Source: Candidatus Sedimenticola sp. (ex Thyasira tokunagai) (GTDB taxonomy: Bacteria > Pseudomonadota > Gammaproteobacteria > Chromatiales > Chromatiaceae). Taken from it: a stretch of DNA of 64,000 nucleotides. The notes below the pieces were generated by a model. It saw only the letters and a program-made list of their open reading frames with translations. It ran no database searches and had not been told where the DNA came from. This document shows positions 36,947 through 46,116 of this stretch, in pieces. The stretch is taken from the NCBI GenBank assembly GCA_037318855.1, contig CP134874.1, forward strand, positions 2,108,598 to 2,172,597, read 5' to 3'. Position numbers and translations under genes: made by a program. How positions within the stretch are numbered: position 1 is the stretch's first letter; every line of letters starts with the position of its first letter.

Positions 36947-37251
36947 CAGCGGCGGTAGTCGCCCTTCAAGGGCGGAACCTTGCGCGGTTCTGCACGCGGT
37001 GTGTTGATATGTTCGGCAATACCCATACGCACTCGCGCCAGATCCTGGCGCAGCCAGTCGTACTGAAAATGGATACGGGCGTCTGGTTCAGCTTGGGCTT
37101 CGGCTTCCTGGATGAGCGGTGCCAATGTCTCCAGTTCGTGAATTAGCCGGGCCAGGGCCGCACGTTCGCCGTCGCTGTCCGCTGTCACGGTTATAGAGAT
37201 CAGGCTTAGGCTAATGACCAGCAGCATGCGATGGGGTAATGTGGATCTCAT
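36946..37251 (-). CDS. RAQPRD-family ICE protein
   Basis: 101 residues from ATG 37251. Signal peptide (MLLVISLSLISITVTA), then ALARLIHELETLAPLIQEAE, ARIHFQYDWLRQDLARVRMG and EPRKVPPLKGDYRR, the RAQPRD-family pattern. First gene of the nine-gene unit down to the ATPase. The 36-nt motif lies 59 bp upstream. Confidence 0.82.
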   Translation of the reverse strand: MRSTLPHRMLLVISLSLISITVTADSDGERAALARLIHELETLAPLIQEAEAQAEPDARIHFQYDWLRQDLARVRMGIAEHINTPRAEPRKVPPLKGDYRR

Positions 37252-37309
37252 GGTTTCCGGTATCTCCCGATGGATGTTCCTGGGGATCATTGCCGGAACC
37301 AGAAATTGG

Positions 37310-37345
37310 GTCTATGGAAAACCCTTGGATCCAGATCCGAGGGTT
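37310..37345 (-). promoter_or_regulatory. shared 36-nt ICE operon motif, copy B
   Basis: GTCTATGGAAAACCCT, a 14-base spacer, then AGGGTT. Same length and layout as copies A and C; upstream of the RAQPRD-to-ATPase operon. Confidence 0.6.
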
Positions 37346-37870
37346 AATTAGTGAGGCTTTGTGGTACGTAGGTGCGCGCTATTCTCAATCACAATGAGTG
37401 ACTGAGTAGTGATATAGGTAGGTCGCGTTTGAAGTAGGCTCAGCTGGTTAGAGGCCTAGCAAACGGTACTTTTCTTATGAAGCGGCTTCGATGAGATGAT
37501 TGTGCCCAGAAAAAATCAGTCACAAAGTATCAACGAATTGCAGGCTGATGCTGCATTGCAGTCGTTGATGTTCCCTCTATCGAACGAGTGCTTACGACAC
37601 ACAAGGGAACGTTTAAGGAAGGTCGCTAACCGGCATTAGCAGACCCTTTTTCAAAGCTTGATAGTCTGTTAACCTCTACTTTAAGTAAGGAATATAAAAC
37701 AACAAGCAGGATGTACTCCCCTAAAGGGAATCTAGCTGCTTAAGAGTAAGGCCGGCATTCAGAGGATGATGCATGAATCAAGCAAAACTTAATCACGGAA
37801 AAGTGGCTAAGATAAAACACAATATATGGCTGAACAGAATGGCTCGTCTGTTAGGGCTTTTCTACAGTCT
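37346..37870. other. 525 bp gene-free, AT-rich boundary of the cassette insertion
   Basis: No convincing gene. Base composition falls toward AT here, as in the cassettes that follow. One imperfect hairpin (CAACGAATTGCAG / CTGCATTGCAGTCGTTG) lies near 37520. No integron integrase and no recognisable attI are present. Confidence 0.5.
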
Positions 37871-37872
37871 CG

Positions 37873-38801
37873 TTAGGCCAAGGAAATAGACTCTGCACTT
37901 ATGCATAATCAACGCAAAATAGAATATCAACAATGCTATATTGCTTTTCTCGATATCCTTGGATTTGAGAGGCTTGTTAAAAGTAAAAGCGCGAGTTCAA
38001 AAAAGAAGATTGAGGAATACTTCGGCCTTATAAACGAAGTCGTTGATGGATTTAGGGAGATCTCATCAAAGAGGTATATTGGCACGCTTATTATCAGTGA
38101 CTCAGTGATTCTCTCTGTTCAGAAAGCCGACGATAGAGAAAACAATATTGAAATGCTACGGCAGTTATGTATGGCAATTAGAGCAATTCAATATCGCCTC
38201 GCACTAAACAATATTTGGTTAAGAGGCGGTGTATCAAGCGGTGATGCATATTTTAGTTCTCCTGAAAACCAAATAGTTGGCCCTGCATATATAGATGCCT
38301 ACAATCTTGAGAAACGAATTGCAGTCTATCCACGTGTAATTATAGATACCAAGTTAATTAATGAGCTGGAATGCGAGTCAGCAGAGTCATTAATTGATGA
38401 AATAAATACTTATGATCCTAAACAAAGCAAGTATGGCGTTGAGGGTAGAGATGTGCTCTTTCAATGGAACAAGAGTGGGCATGAGACAGTTGGCATGAAA
38501 AAGGACGTTGCTTTATTTGTGGATTACTTAGCTCCTTCATTCGCAGAACGCAATAAACTAAAGCAAGTTGTTAATAACGTAGTAAAAAGTATGTATCAGG
38601 ACAATCAGGTGTACTCAAAATACAGGTGGGTAGTAGAGTATCTTATGGCGAGATGTATTCCGCTTGATAAGTATCATGGTCTTGCTCAGAGCAAAGAAAT
38701 CAATGTTCAGTTTGATAGGCTTAGGGGTTTGTGAGTGGCCTAACCAGGCGCTCCATCCAACCAAAAACCGCGTTGCGGTTTTCGTCGGGTGAGCTTGGTC
38801 G
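37873..38801 (+). mobile_element. integron-type gene cassette 1
   Basis: Bounded on the left by the core site GTTAGGC (37872-37878) and on the right by an attC-like site (38738-38807). The left core is the exact complement of the R''-box GCCTAAC at 38738-38744, as required for a cassette that circularises. It contains one gene (37901-38734), read in the usual direction toward attC. Confidence 0.7.
37901..38734 (+). CDS. class III nucleotide-cyclase-like protein
   Basis: 277 residues. Three segments resemble the cyclase catalytic core: CYIAFLDILGFERLV (first metal Asp), IGTLIISDSVILS (second Asp) and WLRGGVSSGDAYF with VGPAYIDAYNLEK. Single-domain cyclases of this look include Pycsar antiphage enzymes making cCMP or cUMP. 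No TIR or membrane effector lies next to it, so a Pycsar role is only a suggestion. AT-rich and lone within cassette 1; most codons end in A or T, unlike the ICE genes. Confidence 0.6.
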   Translation: MHNQRKIEYQQCYIAFLDILGFERLVKSKSASSKKKIEEYFGLINEVVDGFREISSKRYIGTLIISDSVILSVQKADDRENNIEMLRQLCMAIRAIQYRLALNNIWLRGGVSSGDAYFSSPENQIVGPAYIDAYNLEKRIAVYPRVIIDTKLINELECESAESLIDEINTYDPKQSKYGVEGRDVLFQWNKSGHETVGMKKDVALFVDYLAPSFAERNKLKQVVNNVVKSMYQDNQVYSKYRWVVEYLMARCIPLDKYHGLAQSKEINVQFDRLRGL

Positions 38802-38807
38802 TTAACA
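38738..38807 (+). repeat. attC recombination site of cassette 1
   Basis: R'' box GCCTAAC, then CCAGGCGCTC, which pairs with GAGCTTGG leaving extrahelical bases. A tip hairpin AAAACCGC GTT GCGGTTTT lies between, and the R' box G-TTAACAC closes the site. The last bases belong to the next cassette, as expected after recombination at G/TT. Confidence 0.72.
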
Positions 38808-38820
38808 CTCTAAGGAAGTT

Positions 38821-40378
38821 ATGAGAGATTTAGGATTAATGGGAGAAAGCACCTTCAGTCTTTGGTGCGCCGATGTGGGGTTAATCCCAAATGGTTCACA
38901 AGTGGATAAGACTGGATGGGATTTTTTTGTTGAGTTTCCATTTAGTTCTGAAGTTTCGACGCATGAAATTCATAAATCAGCATTCGAATGCAAGGTTCAA
39001 GTTAAAGCGACTGACCAGAATAAAAGAAGGCTCTCTATAACTCTATCAAATCTCAGGCGATTAATTACCGCACAAATGCCCGCGTTTTTCGTTTTTATTG
39101 AGTTTGACGGTGAAGATACTGCTCAGAGAGCTTTTGTAGTTCATATTGACAATAGCTTGATATCCAAAGTATTGAAGAGATTGCATAAGCTAGAACAGAG
39201 TGATAAGGATAATAATTTTAATAAGCGGACAATGACTATTCATTACGATAATAGCCATCTCTTAGAAAGGTTGAATGGCGAATGCCTGAAGCAATGCTTA
39301 TTGACTCATATTGGTGACAATATTGCTGACTATATAGCAAGCAAGAAAGCTCATCTTGAATCTACCGGATATGAAGGCGGGTTCGGACAGATGACGTTCA
39401 CCACAGAAGGTGAAGATAACCTAAAGACGTTGATTGACGTTTCTCTTGGAATCGAAAAGCAAGTTGATGTTTCTAAATTCAAAGGCGTTAATACTCGTTT
39501 CGGCATACGTAGCAAAAACACCTTTGTTGATGCTGAAGGCGGAAAGCTGGAAATGCCAGGTTTGAAACCAAATGCTGATGGAAAAATAAGGTTTAGAGAA
39601 GATAAGTTAGCACCAGGATTATCATTTGGACGCCAAGCTATACAATTCACCGTTTAATGTAATGGTGCCAGACAATCTAAAGAAAATGAGGGTCGAAGGT
39701 GAGTTTTTCGATCTAAAAATTAATCCATATACTGGGGCTGCCAGTTATTCCTTTTCTTTCGGGGAAGGGGTTCGTTTAGAAGTTAAGAAATTTAGAGATG
39801 CTATTAAATTACTAAATTTACTTGGTTCATCAGGCAAGAAGATATTTGCAGAGCTTATTTTTGAAGGTTTGCCTAAGCTAGAGTTTGGTGTTGGTTGTTC
39901 GGAGCAGGAGTTTGATTTTTCAGATGAACTCAAAGCATTAGATTGCGCTGTCAAGCTCATATCTGAATTTGATGTCACAGATACTGTTGATATTTCATTT
40001 GAAGAAATATCACGGCATGAAACTCAAATATGTCAGATGCATGGTACTTTAGAGTCATCTCCAAATTTGTTCAAAGTGGAATTTGGAGTTGATGGGGATG
40101 GTTATGATTCAGGTAATCAGTCAGCTTGCATTTTCTTGGTTACTACGCCAATTGGTAGTCATATATTTGGGGTTATTCTAGTTTTAACAGGAAATGTAGA
40201 AGAGATAGAGGACGACAGATTTAGGTTGATTACTAATGATGTTGTTTTAGAAAAACGAATAGTTTCAGAAAGGGATGAAGTTATCCCGAATGAAGCTTTA
40301 GTAGCCGCCATTGAGAAAATAGAAGAAAAGTATGATACGGAATTTTCGGTTGTTACTATGGTTGACAAAAAGTGCTAA
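38821..40378 (+). pseudogene. DUF4365-like nuclease-domain protein, frameshifted
   Basis: Frame one (38821-39657) starts MRDLGLMGESTFSLWCADVG and has a restriction-nuclease-like core: DKTGWDFFVEF followed by ECKVQVKATD (Asp ... Gln-x-Lys), as in DUF4365. Frame two runs to 40378 (FNVMVPDNLKKMRVEGEFFD...). Removing one G from TTTGGACGCC (39625-39634) joins them as GLSFDAKLYNSPFNVMVP, giving about 518 residues; this is the likely original gene. If the shift is real, the C-terminal part could restart at ATG 39662. It lies in cassette 2; a DNA-cutting defence role is a guess. Confidence 0.6.
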
Positions 40379-41083
40379 TCGGGTAGCCAGGGGTCTCTAA
40401 CCCCCAGCCCCCACAACACCCTGCATGCGGCTCCGCACAGGGCGTTTCCCAAAGATTCTTCAAAGCAAGCTGGCCGATTAGCTCCGGCTTACCCCAATGC
40501 TGGCTACTGCTTTTGCACCAACACTCCTTAACCCGGTCGGGCATGGAGAAGTTGAGCTGCACAGGCTCCTCACTGATCTCTAGGTTCAGGCCTTCACCCT
40601 GTCCCAACCATTACGATGGGCGTTTGGCTACTATGCCGTCTGCTGACTTCTGCTTAATCACCCCACCAGTTACCCAGTAAGGCGCTATCGGTTTCCATCG
40701 GGTTCGCTCTCCTTTGTCGATGGAACAAAGGAGCCAAGGCACTTATAAACCAGAGCCTTACTGGTTATCTACCGATCGCCTGTTAAGCAGATCTCCCCAG
40801 ATAAGTGCATGAACTTTCCCTGCACTGCTGCATCATTTACGGTGGCCGTTAGATCACGTGGCTTCGATGTCTTGTGCCATCTCGCCTCCAGCCTACGCCT
40901 CATATGATGTTCTTGTTCATCAGCTCGCAGTTTTGCGTCCGGCTTCCTTCAGACCCCCCCCTCACGGGGAGGCCCTTGCCATTCGCTAGTAGTTATCATC
41001 TAATAGGATTATTAATCGCTATGGATGGTGACCTTCCTACAGAGGACTTTCACCTCATTAGTTCATGCCCATGCTGGGCGTAC
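40378..41083 (-). mobile_element. ORF-less group II intron of the class C-attC type
   Basis: Read on the minus strand: 5' GTACGCCCAGCATGGGC, then AATGAGGTGAAAGTCCTCT, the conserved AAGTCAGCAGACGGCATAGT that normally precedes the maturase gene, and a 3' part with GTGCGGAGCCGCATGCAGGG to ...GGCTACCCGAT. No reverse transcriptase remains: about 706 nt against about 2 kb for full introns. It sits in an attC site in the orientation opposite to the cassette genes, the habit of class IIC-attC introns. Removing it restores GTGCTAACAAGGGCAATTG. Boundaries are within a few bases. Confidence 0.75.
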
Positions 41084-41169
41084 ACAAGGGCAATTGAGTT
41101 GGTCTGCATTTTCAGTAGCCGCGCTGCGCTTGCTACTGAAAAACCAGCCACTCATTGCCAACGTTAACA
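41084..41169 (+). repeat. attC site of cassette 2 (interrupted by the intron)
   Basis: The R'' half (TGCTAA) lies at 40373-40378, left of the intron. The rest follows it: GGGCAATTGAGTTGG pairs with CCACTCATTGCC with bulged bases, a tip hairpin CAGTAGC/GCTACTG, and R' GTTAACA at 41163-41169. R' is one mismatch from complementary to R''. The cassette start TTAACAC at 38802 matches. Confidence 0.68.
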
Positions 41170-41345
41170 GGTAGAGAAGGGATCTCTTAGGGCAGGAATA
41201 TCAGAGAACACTAACAGTCCGCTTAGGTCACATAGGCGACTAATATATCGAAACCACAAACGTCCAGATTTGGCTGTCAGCACTTATTCACTCTGAGCCA
41301 ATGCAATGACTGCTATCAGCTAGACTGCTGACGTTCTGTTTTTCT
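41170..41345. other. gene-free end of cassette region with dispersed repeat copy 3
   Basis: The sequence after attC 2 begins TTAACAGG and could be the rest of a third cassette, but no gene is seen. Bases 41222-41277 (minus strand CCAAATCTGGACGTTTGTGG ... GTCGCCTATGTGACC) repeat 23421-23476. Confidence 0.55.
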
Positions 41346-42116
41346 CTAAAGATACTTCTTGAACGTACCCGAAGTAATAGCCACGGCCATAGCGAATAGG
41401 GCGGCAAATGGCAGTATCACGTAGTTGGGATGAACTGAGACTGGCATGCTGAGATAGATGAACCAGGCCCCCAGCACTATCGGCAGTATGAAACGCTTGG
41501 CGTGGTGGTAGACGAATGAACTCTCTCTCCCGCCACCCCAGCGGCGTAGATCCCGCTGTACCAGTCCGTCGGTGACTCCTACCAGGCCAAAAAGCAGGAA
41601 CACCGGCATGGCGAGGGTGAGCACGGCCATACGCACCGCAAACACCTGGGTGACCGTCATGGCTGCCAGCAGGTACTCGGCGACTGGCACGTAGATCTTG
41701 CGCATGCTGGTACGCAGTCTACTGTCCTCAGAATGTGGTGGTTCCTGCAGCCATGCCATGAAATCCACGAACCGTGTCCACTCGAACCCATAGTGATAGA
41801 AGGAATCGGCGAAGCGCTGGGCGAACCGGGCAGGGCTGGTGGTTACGATGGAACGTTTGAAGTCCTCATTGAGGTAGGAGAGTTCTGTGGCCAGCATGTC
41901 TCGGCTGTGCGCCGTTCCTTCATCCTGCCAGAAGAAGATCATGCCGGTCCACTCCACCAGGATAGAGAAGAGGAGAGCTACCAGCAGGAGGGTGATGGCC
42001 TGAAAAATGATATAGAAAGTCTGGCCGATGAGTCCCCGTTCGGCTGGATGGCGGGCTGCGTTGGCTGAGGCGGCCTGGGCCATCAGCTTCTCCGCCCATG
42101 ATCGAGGTTCAGCCAC
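41346..42116 (-). CDS. ICE membrane protein, PFL_4697 family (TIGR03747)
   Basis: 256 residues. Four to five membrane helices (TFYIIFQAITLLLVALLF, MTVTQVFAVRMAVLTLAMP, FLLFGLVGVTDGLVQRDLRR, FILPIVLGAWFIYLSM). The segment GLVQRDLRRWGGGRESSFVY is typical of the family. Overlaps traD by 34 bp and is probably its membrane partner. Confidence 0.8.
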   Translation of the reverse strand: MAEPRSWAEKLMAQAASANAARHPAERGLIGQTFYIIFQAITLLLVALLFSILVEWTGMIFFWQDEGTAHSRDMLATELSYLNEDFKRSIVTTSPARFAQRFADSFYHYGFEWTRFVDFMAWLQEPPHSEDSRLRTSMRKIYVPVAEYLLAAMTVTQVFAVRMAVLTLAMPVFLLFGLVGVTDGLVQRDLRRWGGGRESSFVYHHAKRFILPIVLGAWFIYLSMPVSVHPNYVILPFAALFAMAVAITSGTFKKYL

Positions 42117-44152
42117 CAGTGATCGTTGGTGGTGTAGTGGCGGGCCATCTCGGCCGCTGCTGCCTGCAGGTTCTCCGGCATCTCAGGATCATCCCGGTTG
42201 TCCGGCAGTGGCATGCGCAGCTTCCAGATTTGTCCACCCTCGATCAGCGCGAAGGCCTGGCCCTTGGGCAGCGCGATGATGTCGGCCGGGCCGAACAGCG
42301 GGGTCTCGGTGACGCTGATACGATCCTCGTTACGGGAGGTGAAATCCACCGATGAGGTGGGGTCCGCCGAGTCGTTGGTGCCTGAGACCTGCATCAGGGA
42401 GTAGATCTCCACCATGGGTAGCTGTGCAGTCAGCATCTCGGCTGTCTCCAGCTCCTTCACCCGCAGCATGATCATGGTGTTGAAGTTGCCCGCCACCTGG
42501 CCCGCCTTGGCGCGGTTGCCGATGCGTGCCTCTACGTCTGACCAGGTCTGAGTGTAGGCGGTGACCTGAAAGCCTGCCCCACCGGCCTTGTTCAGTAATG
42601 GTACGAACTCGTCACCGATCAGCTCGTTGAACTCGTCGGCATGGATTGAGATGGTGGGCATGCCTGGTTCCCGCTTCCCCGGCAGTCCCTCGTCGATGCC
42701 GTGCTTATAGATGTGGCCCGCCACTGAGACCAGATCTGCGAACATGGAGTTGCCCACTGCGCTGGCTACGGTGGTATCGCTGAGTGCATCCAGGCCGATA
42801 TAGATGACCGCCTTCTGGCGGATGATCTGTTGCCAGTCGAAGATGGGCCGGGGATCGTCCAGATCGAAATAATCGGGTGAGATCAACTCTGCGTTTTTTC
42901 CCGAGATCAGCTTCTCCATTAGCGGCAGCAGTGAGGCTACGATCTTGTCGAAGTAGGTCTTGTCATACTCCACCGCACTGCGCAGGCCATCGGCCACCGG
43001 GTCATAGAGGCCGTTATCCTTGATGTAGTTCAGCAGGGCGATGACAAAGCGGGAGCGGTTTTTTAGGGCGAAGGGCAGAGTTTTCTCATTGATGTTCTGC
43101 TCCCGTGACTGGACCTTGGACTCCCACTCCTTGTCGATGGACGGCAGCCAGTGGCGACAATAGTCGATGAACAGAGGCTCGATATTGGTGATCCAGCGGG
43201 TGATCTGCTGATAGTCCGGACGGCGGCCAAGGGCGACCAGGGCACGGGCGATGATGTTAGTGAAACGCCAGGCGAACTCCCGGAAAGCGGCGGAGTTGCC
43301 CTCGTTGGGTAGCTGGTTGGCGATACGGGTCGCAACCTCTGTGATGCGAGAGAAGTTGCCGATAGCGTTGTAACGGGCCGAGATCTCCGGGTGGCCCAGG
43401 TGAAACATGTAGAAGCAATGCCCGCGCCCGGCACGCTTGGCCTCGGCATAGGCCCGGCGCAGTAGATCAGCGTCCCCCTTGGGATCGAAGATGATCACCA
43501 CGTCGCCGCGGCGGATATCCTGGGCGATCAGCAGTTCCGCCAGGCGGGTTTTCCCTACCCGGGTAGTGCCGAGCACCAGGGTGTGGCCAACCCGTTCACC
43601 CAGATCCATCCAGACATCCTGCTCATTGAGTTCTACAGCATGCAACTGTGGCTTGCCGCCCACCGGCGGCAGGGGGGCGAGTGGGTTCCACCAAGCTCGT
43701 GTTCGGAGAAACCAAGCCAGGTATTTGAGCAGGAAGGTCTGTTCCCACTCCACCTCTTTGCGCCGTGCCCAGCGATGGAGCAGGCCGGGGTCGATATAGG
43801 ACTGCACGGCTGGTCGGATGGTATCGCGCAGGCGCTGGGTGTGTTTCTGGGTCCAGCGAAAGCCGCGGCCGAGAAAGAGTTTGTGTTGGCTGACCGGGAT
43901 CTTCTCCGCCGAGAGACTATAGGTCGGTAGTTGGCGCAGGTTGCGTTGGTAGCGCAACACCCGCCCGGCCTCAATTGCACGAAAGGCGGCAGCGGTCAGC
44001 AAAATAGCGGCACTGAGATAAGCCACCGAGGGTGTCATCATCAGTATCCAGGGGGCCAGTAGGGCGGTGATACCTGTTACCCCGGCAACAAAAGTAGACC
44101 ATAGCTCGATTGGAGGTCGCAGCAGTACCTCAATGGGATAGCGGTTGCTCAT
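42083..44152 (-). CDS. traD: TraD/VirD4-type coupling ATPase (TIGR03743)
   Basis: 689 residues. Two N-terminal membrane helices, then Walker A LVLGTTRVGKTRLAELLI (~195), VVIIFDPKGDADLL, and Walker B TISIHADEFNELIGDEF with QVTAYTQTWSDVEARIG. It joins the relaxase-DNA complex to the secretion channel at the inner membrane. Ten bases follow the upstream gene's stop. Confidence 0.92.
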   Translation of the reverse strand: MSNRYPIEVLLRPPIELWSTFVAGVTGITALLAPWILMMTPSVAYLSAAILLTAAAFRAIEAGRVLRYQRNLRQLPTYSLSAEKIPVSQHKLFLGRGFRWTQKHTQRLRDTIRPAVQSYIDPGLLHRWARRKEVEWEQTFLLKYLAWFLRTRAWWNPLAPLPPVGGKPQLHAVELNEQDVWMDLGERVGHTLVLGTTRVGKTRLAELLIAQDIRRGDVVIIFDPKGDADLLRRAYAEAKRAGRGHCFYMFHLGHPEISARYNAIGNFSRITEVATRIANQLPNEGNSAAFREFAWRFTNIIARALVALGRRPDYQQITRWITNIEPLFIDYCRHWLPSIDKEWESKVQSREQNINEKTLPFALKNRSRFVIALLNYIKDNGLYDPVADGLRSAVEYDKTYFDKIVASLLPLMEKLISGKNAELISPDYFDLDDPRPIFDWQQIIRQKAVIYIGLDALSDTTVASAVGNSMFADLVSVAGHIYKHGIDEGLPGKREPGMPTISIHADEFNELIGDEFVPLLNKAGGAGFQVTAYTQTWSDVEARIGNRAKAGQVAGNFNTMIMLRVKELETAEMLTAQLPMVEIYSLMQVSGTNDSADPTSSVDFTSRNEDRISVTETPLFGPADIIALPKGQAFALIEGGQIWKLRMPLPDNRDDPEMPENLQAAAAEMARHYTTNDHWWLNLDHGRRS

Positions 44153-44162
44153 AATGGGATAC

Positions 44163-44783
44163 CTACTGCTCTATCCCGTTCTTCCAGATCAACACCGGGT
44201 AGTGTTTGAGTCCCAACTGGCGGGCGATATCGGAGCCGGAGGCGGGCATGATCTGCAGGTTGTAGCCATCTGACAAGCGGGCCATGGTCCGCAGATCCTC
44301 GATCGAATCCACCTGAACCAATATCCCGGCGGCGTTCAGTTCACTGAGCCGTTCCCGGTTCTGGATGAACCACTGACGGGAAAATCGGCCGGAGCCGATC
44401 AGGAACAGGGGACGGCTCATGAAGGGTCGGTTGATGGGCCGCGGTGTGACCCGGCCTGGCGACATCTCTAATGTTGTGATGGGTAGTGTGAAGGGGACTG
44501 AAGCCTGCCCGGCGTTGCCTTGGATTGACTGTCTGTCACTGTCTGTCTGTTCAGTGCCGGCTCCAGGCTCTTCCTCGAACATCCGCTGGATGTAGGGCGC
44601 CAGTGGTTCACCACCGGCATCATGGATTACCACCGGGGAGGCCTTGATCAGATTAGTGGCCAGCACGCCCAGTGTGAATAGCAGCAGGGTCAGTATATCC
44701 AGCCGGAGCAGCACGCCAGGCTCTATGATGCAGCTGTCTGTTTCCGTGCTTTCGCTTTGTGTTCTTTTCTTTATGTTCTTCAA
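44163..44783 (-). CDS. ICE protein, PFL_4695 family (TIGR03765)
   Basis: 206 residues. A membrane helix (LLLFTLGVLATNLI), then SPVVIHDAGGEPLAPYIQRM, SRPLFLIGSGRFSRQWFIQN and SDIARQLGLKHYPVLIWKNG. The last part is the thioredoxin/TraW-like ending of this family. Periplasmic. ATGA overlap with the upstream lytic transglycosylase gene. Confidence 0.8.
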   Translation of the reverse strand: MKNIKKRTQSESTETDSCIIEPGVLLRLDILTLLLFTLGVLATNLIKASPVVIHDAGGEPLAPYIQRMFEEEPGAGTEQTDSDRQSIQGNAGQASVPFTLPITTLEMSPGRVTPRPINRPFMSRPLFLIGSGRFSRQWFIQNRERLSELNAAGILVQVDSIEDLRTMARLSDGYNLQIMPASGSDIARQLGLKHYPVLIWKNGIEQ

Positions 44784-45343
44784 GACGGTCTATCCTCAAT
44801 ACGTTGCATCATGGTCAGTACCCGTCGCCGGTAGGCTGCGGCCAGGCGCTGCTGGCGAGGGGTTTTGCCGGGGTTGTGATAGCGGCCCGCAGCCTCCAGC
44901 CAGTCGCCGCTACGGCGGTATTCATCCAGGAGGATCTGCGCGCCGACCCGCAGGTTGTGGTAAGGGTCCAATGCCCGCCAGGGATCGCCCAGGCGCTTGG
45001 CGTGATAGCTCCAGTTGATTTGCATCAGCCCGATATCCACCCGGTGCATGCCTCGGTCCAGGAAGGTCCGCAGGGCCTGCCAGGCCTCCTTGCGGGTCGG
45101 GAAACGCAGCGACTGACCCGCCACGTTCAGGCTCCAGGGCCAGGGCAGGGTGCGGCCGGAGACTATGGCCCGGCGGCTTTCGGTGAGCGCCACGGCGTAG
45201 AACAACTGGGCCGGGATACCGTATTCGGCCGCCACCTGGCGGTAGCCCGTGGGGATCTCATCCGCCTGGGCTGGTAAGGCGGCAGCAACTGATAGCAGCC
45301 CCACTCCCAGCCAGATCAATGTAGGGTTCAGGGTCGGTATCAC
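44780..45343 (-). CDS. lytic transglycosylase (SLT domain)
   Basis: 187 residues. Signal peptide (LGVGLLSVAAALPAQA), catalytic Glu in LFYAVALTESRR, then DIGLMQINWSYHAKRLGDPW and YHNLRVGAQILLDEYRR. These are the SLT/VirB1 signatures. It cuts peptidoglycan to let the pore through. Overlaps both neighbours by four bases. Confidence 0.9.
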   Translation of the reverse strand: MIPTLNPTLIWLGVGLLSVAAALPAQADEIPTGYRQVAAEYGIPAQLFYAVALTESRRAIVSGRTLPWPWSLNVAGQSLRFPTRKEAWQALRTFLDRGMHRVDIGLMQINWSYHAKRLGDPWRALDPYHNLRVGAQILLDEYRRSGDWLEAAGRYHNPGKTPRQQRLAAAYRRRVLTMMQRIEDRPS

Positions 45344-46116
45344 CAGAGTTCACCCAGGCCGATGGGGTGTGTACCGTCTGGAGATTGCTGCATCAGATAC
45401 GGTGGCTGCCCCCGGTTCTGACTCAGGCGCGCCAGGGTGCCGTTATCGTGGTTGATGGTGACCGTTTGCCGGCGGACCAGCTCGCCCTGTATGCCGTGAT
45501 CACGAGCCCATTGGCGTGCGGCTTCATCCCGGCCCTCCGTGCCGAGCAGGAAAATATCCAACCCGATCGCCGAGAGGCTGACCTTTGCCAATAACGTCGA
45601 CAACTGGGCGTCACACTCGGTGCAATCCAGACCTGTGAAAAACAGCAGCCGATCACCGGGCTTTAGTGCCGATTTCTGTTGTCTTACCGGTAGCAACGAC
45701 ACGTCGATCAGCGGCTGGTTGCCATAGATATGCTCGTTGGCCTCAATCACGGCCCGCTGAAAGGCCAGGATTTGCTCCGTGTCATTGCGCATCATCTGTG
45801 CCCAGCGTTTGGCATATCTGTGGCGGTCGGCCTCGGACTCGGCATGGATGCCGAGTACCTCGATGGGGGAGATCGTGGCTGGGCTGATGCTGCCCCGGAT
45901 GCCGCGCATCAGGGTCTTGTAGCGCTGCCATTCGGACTCTGCCAGATTCCACTGCCGGGCGTGGTCCTGATCTGAATATTCCAGAGTGCTGTGTTTGTAT
46001 TTGGTACTCTCGTTTGACGGTTGGGCCAAGACCGGTGTTCGCGTATCTGCACCGGCATGAAGGGACACACCGGATAGAACGGCCAGAAGAATAATCACTT
46101 GTGCTTTCATGGCCAC
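45340..46116 (-). CDS. ICE protein, PFL_4693 family (TIGR03759, thioredoxin-like)
   Basis: 258 residues. Signal peptide, then WNLAESEWQRYKTLMRGIRG and GILGIHAESEADRH-like residues. The thioredoxin-like C-terminal half carries FFTGLDCTECDAQL with a CxxC pair. Periplasmic; probably disulfide handling for pilus proteins. Confidence 0.82.
   Translation of the reverse strand: MAMKAQVIILLAVLSGVSLHAGADTRTPVLAQPSNESTKYKHSTLEYSDQDHARQWNLAESEWQRYKTLMRGIRGSISPATISPIEVLGIHAESEADRHRYAKRWAQMMRNDTEQILAFQRAVIEANEHIYGNQPLIDVSLLPVRQQKSALKPGDRLLFFTGLDCTECDAQLSTLLAKVSLSAIGLDIFLLGTEGRDEAARQWARDHGIQGELVRRQTVTINHDNGTLARLSQNRGQPPYLMQQSPDGTHPIGLGELW

Noticed and set aside
40356..40607. Minus-strand 83-residue frame as a reverse-transcriptase fragment
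   Set aside because: It contains no RT motif and spans the intron's 3' structural part; better explained as intron RNA.
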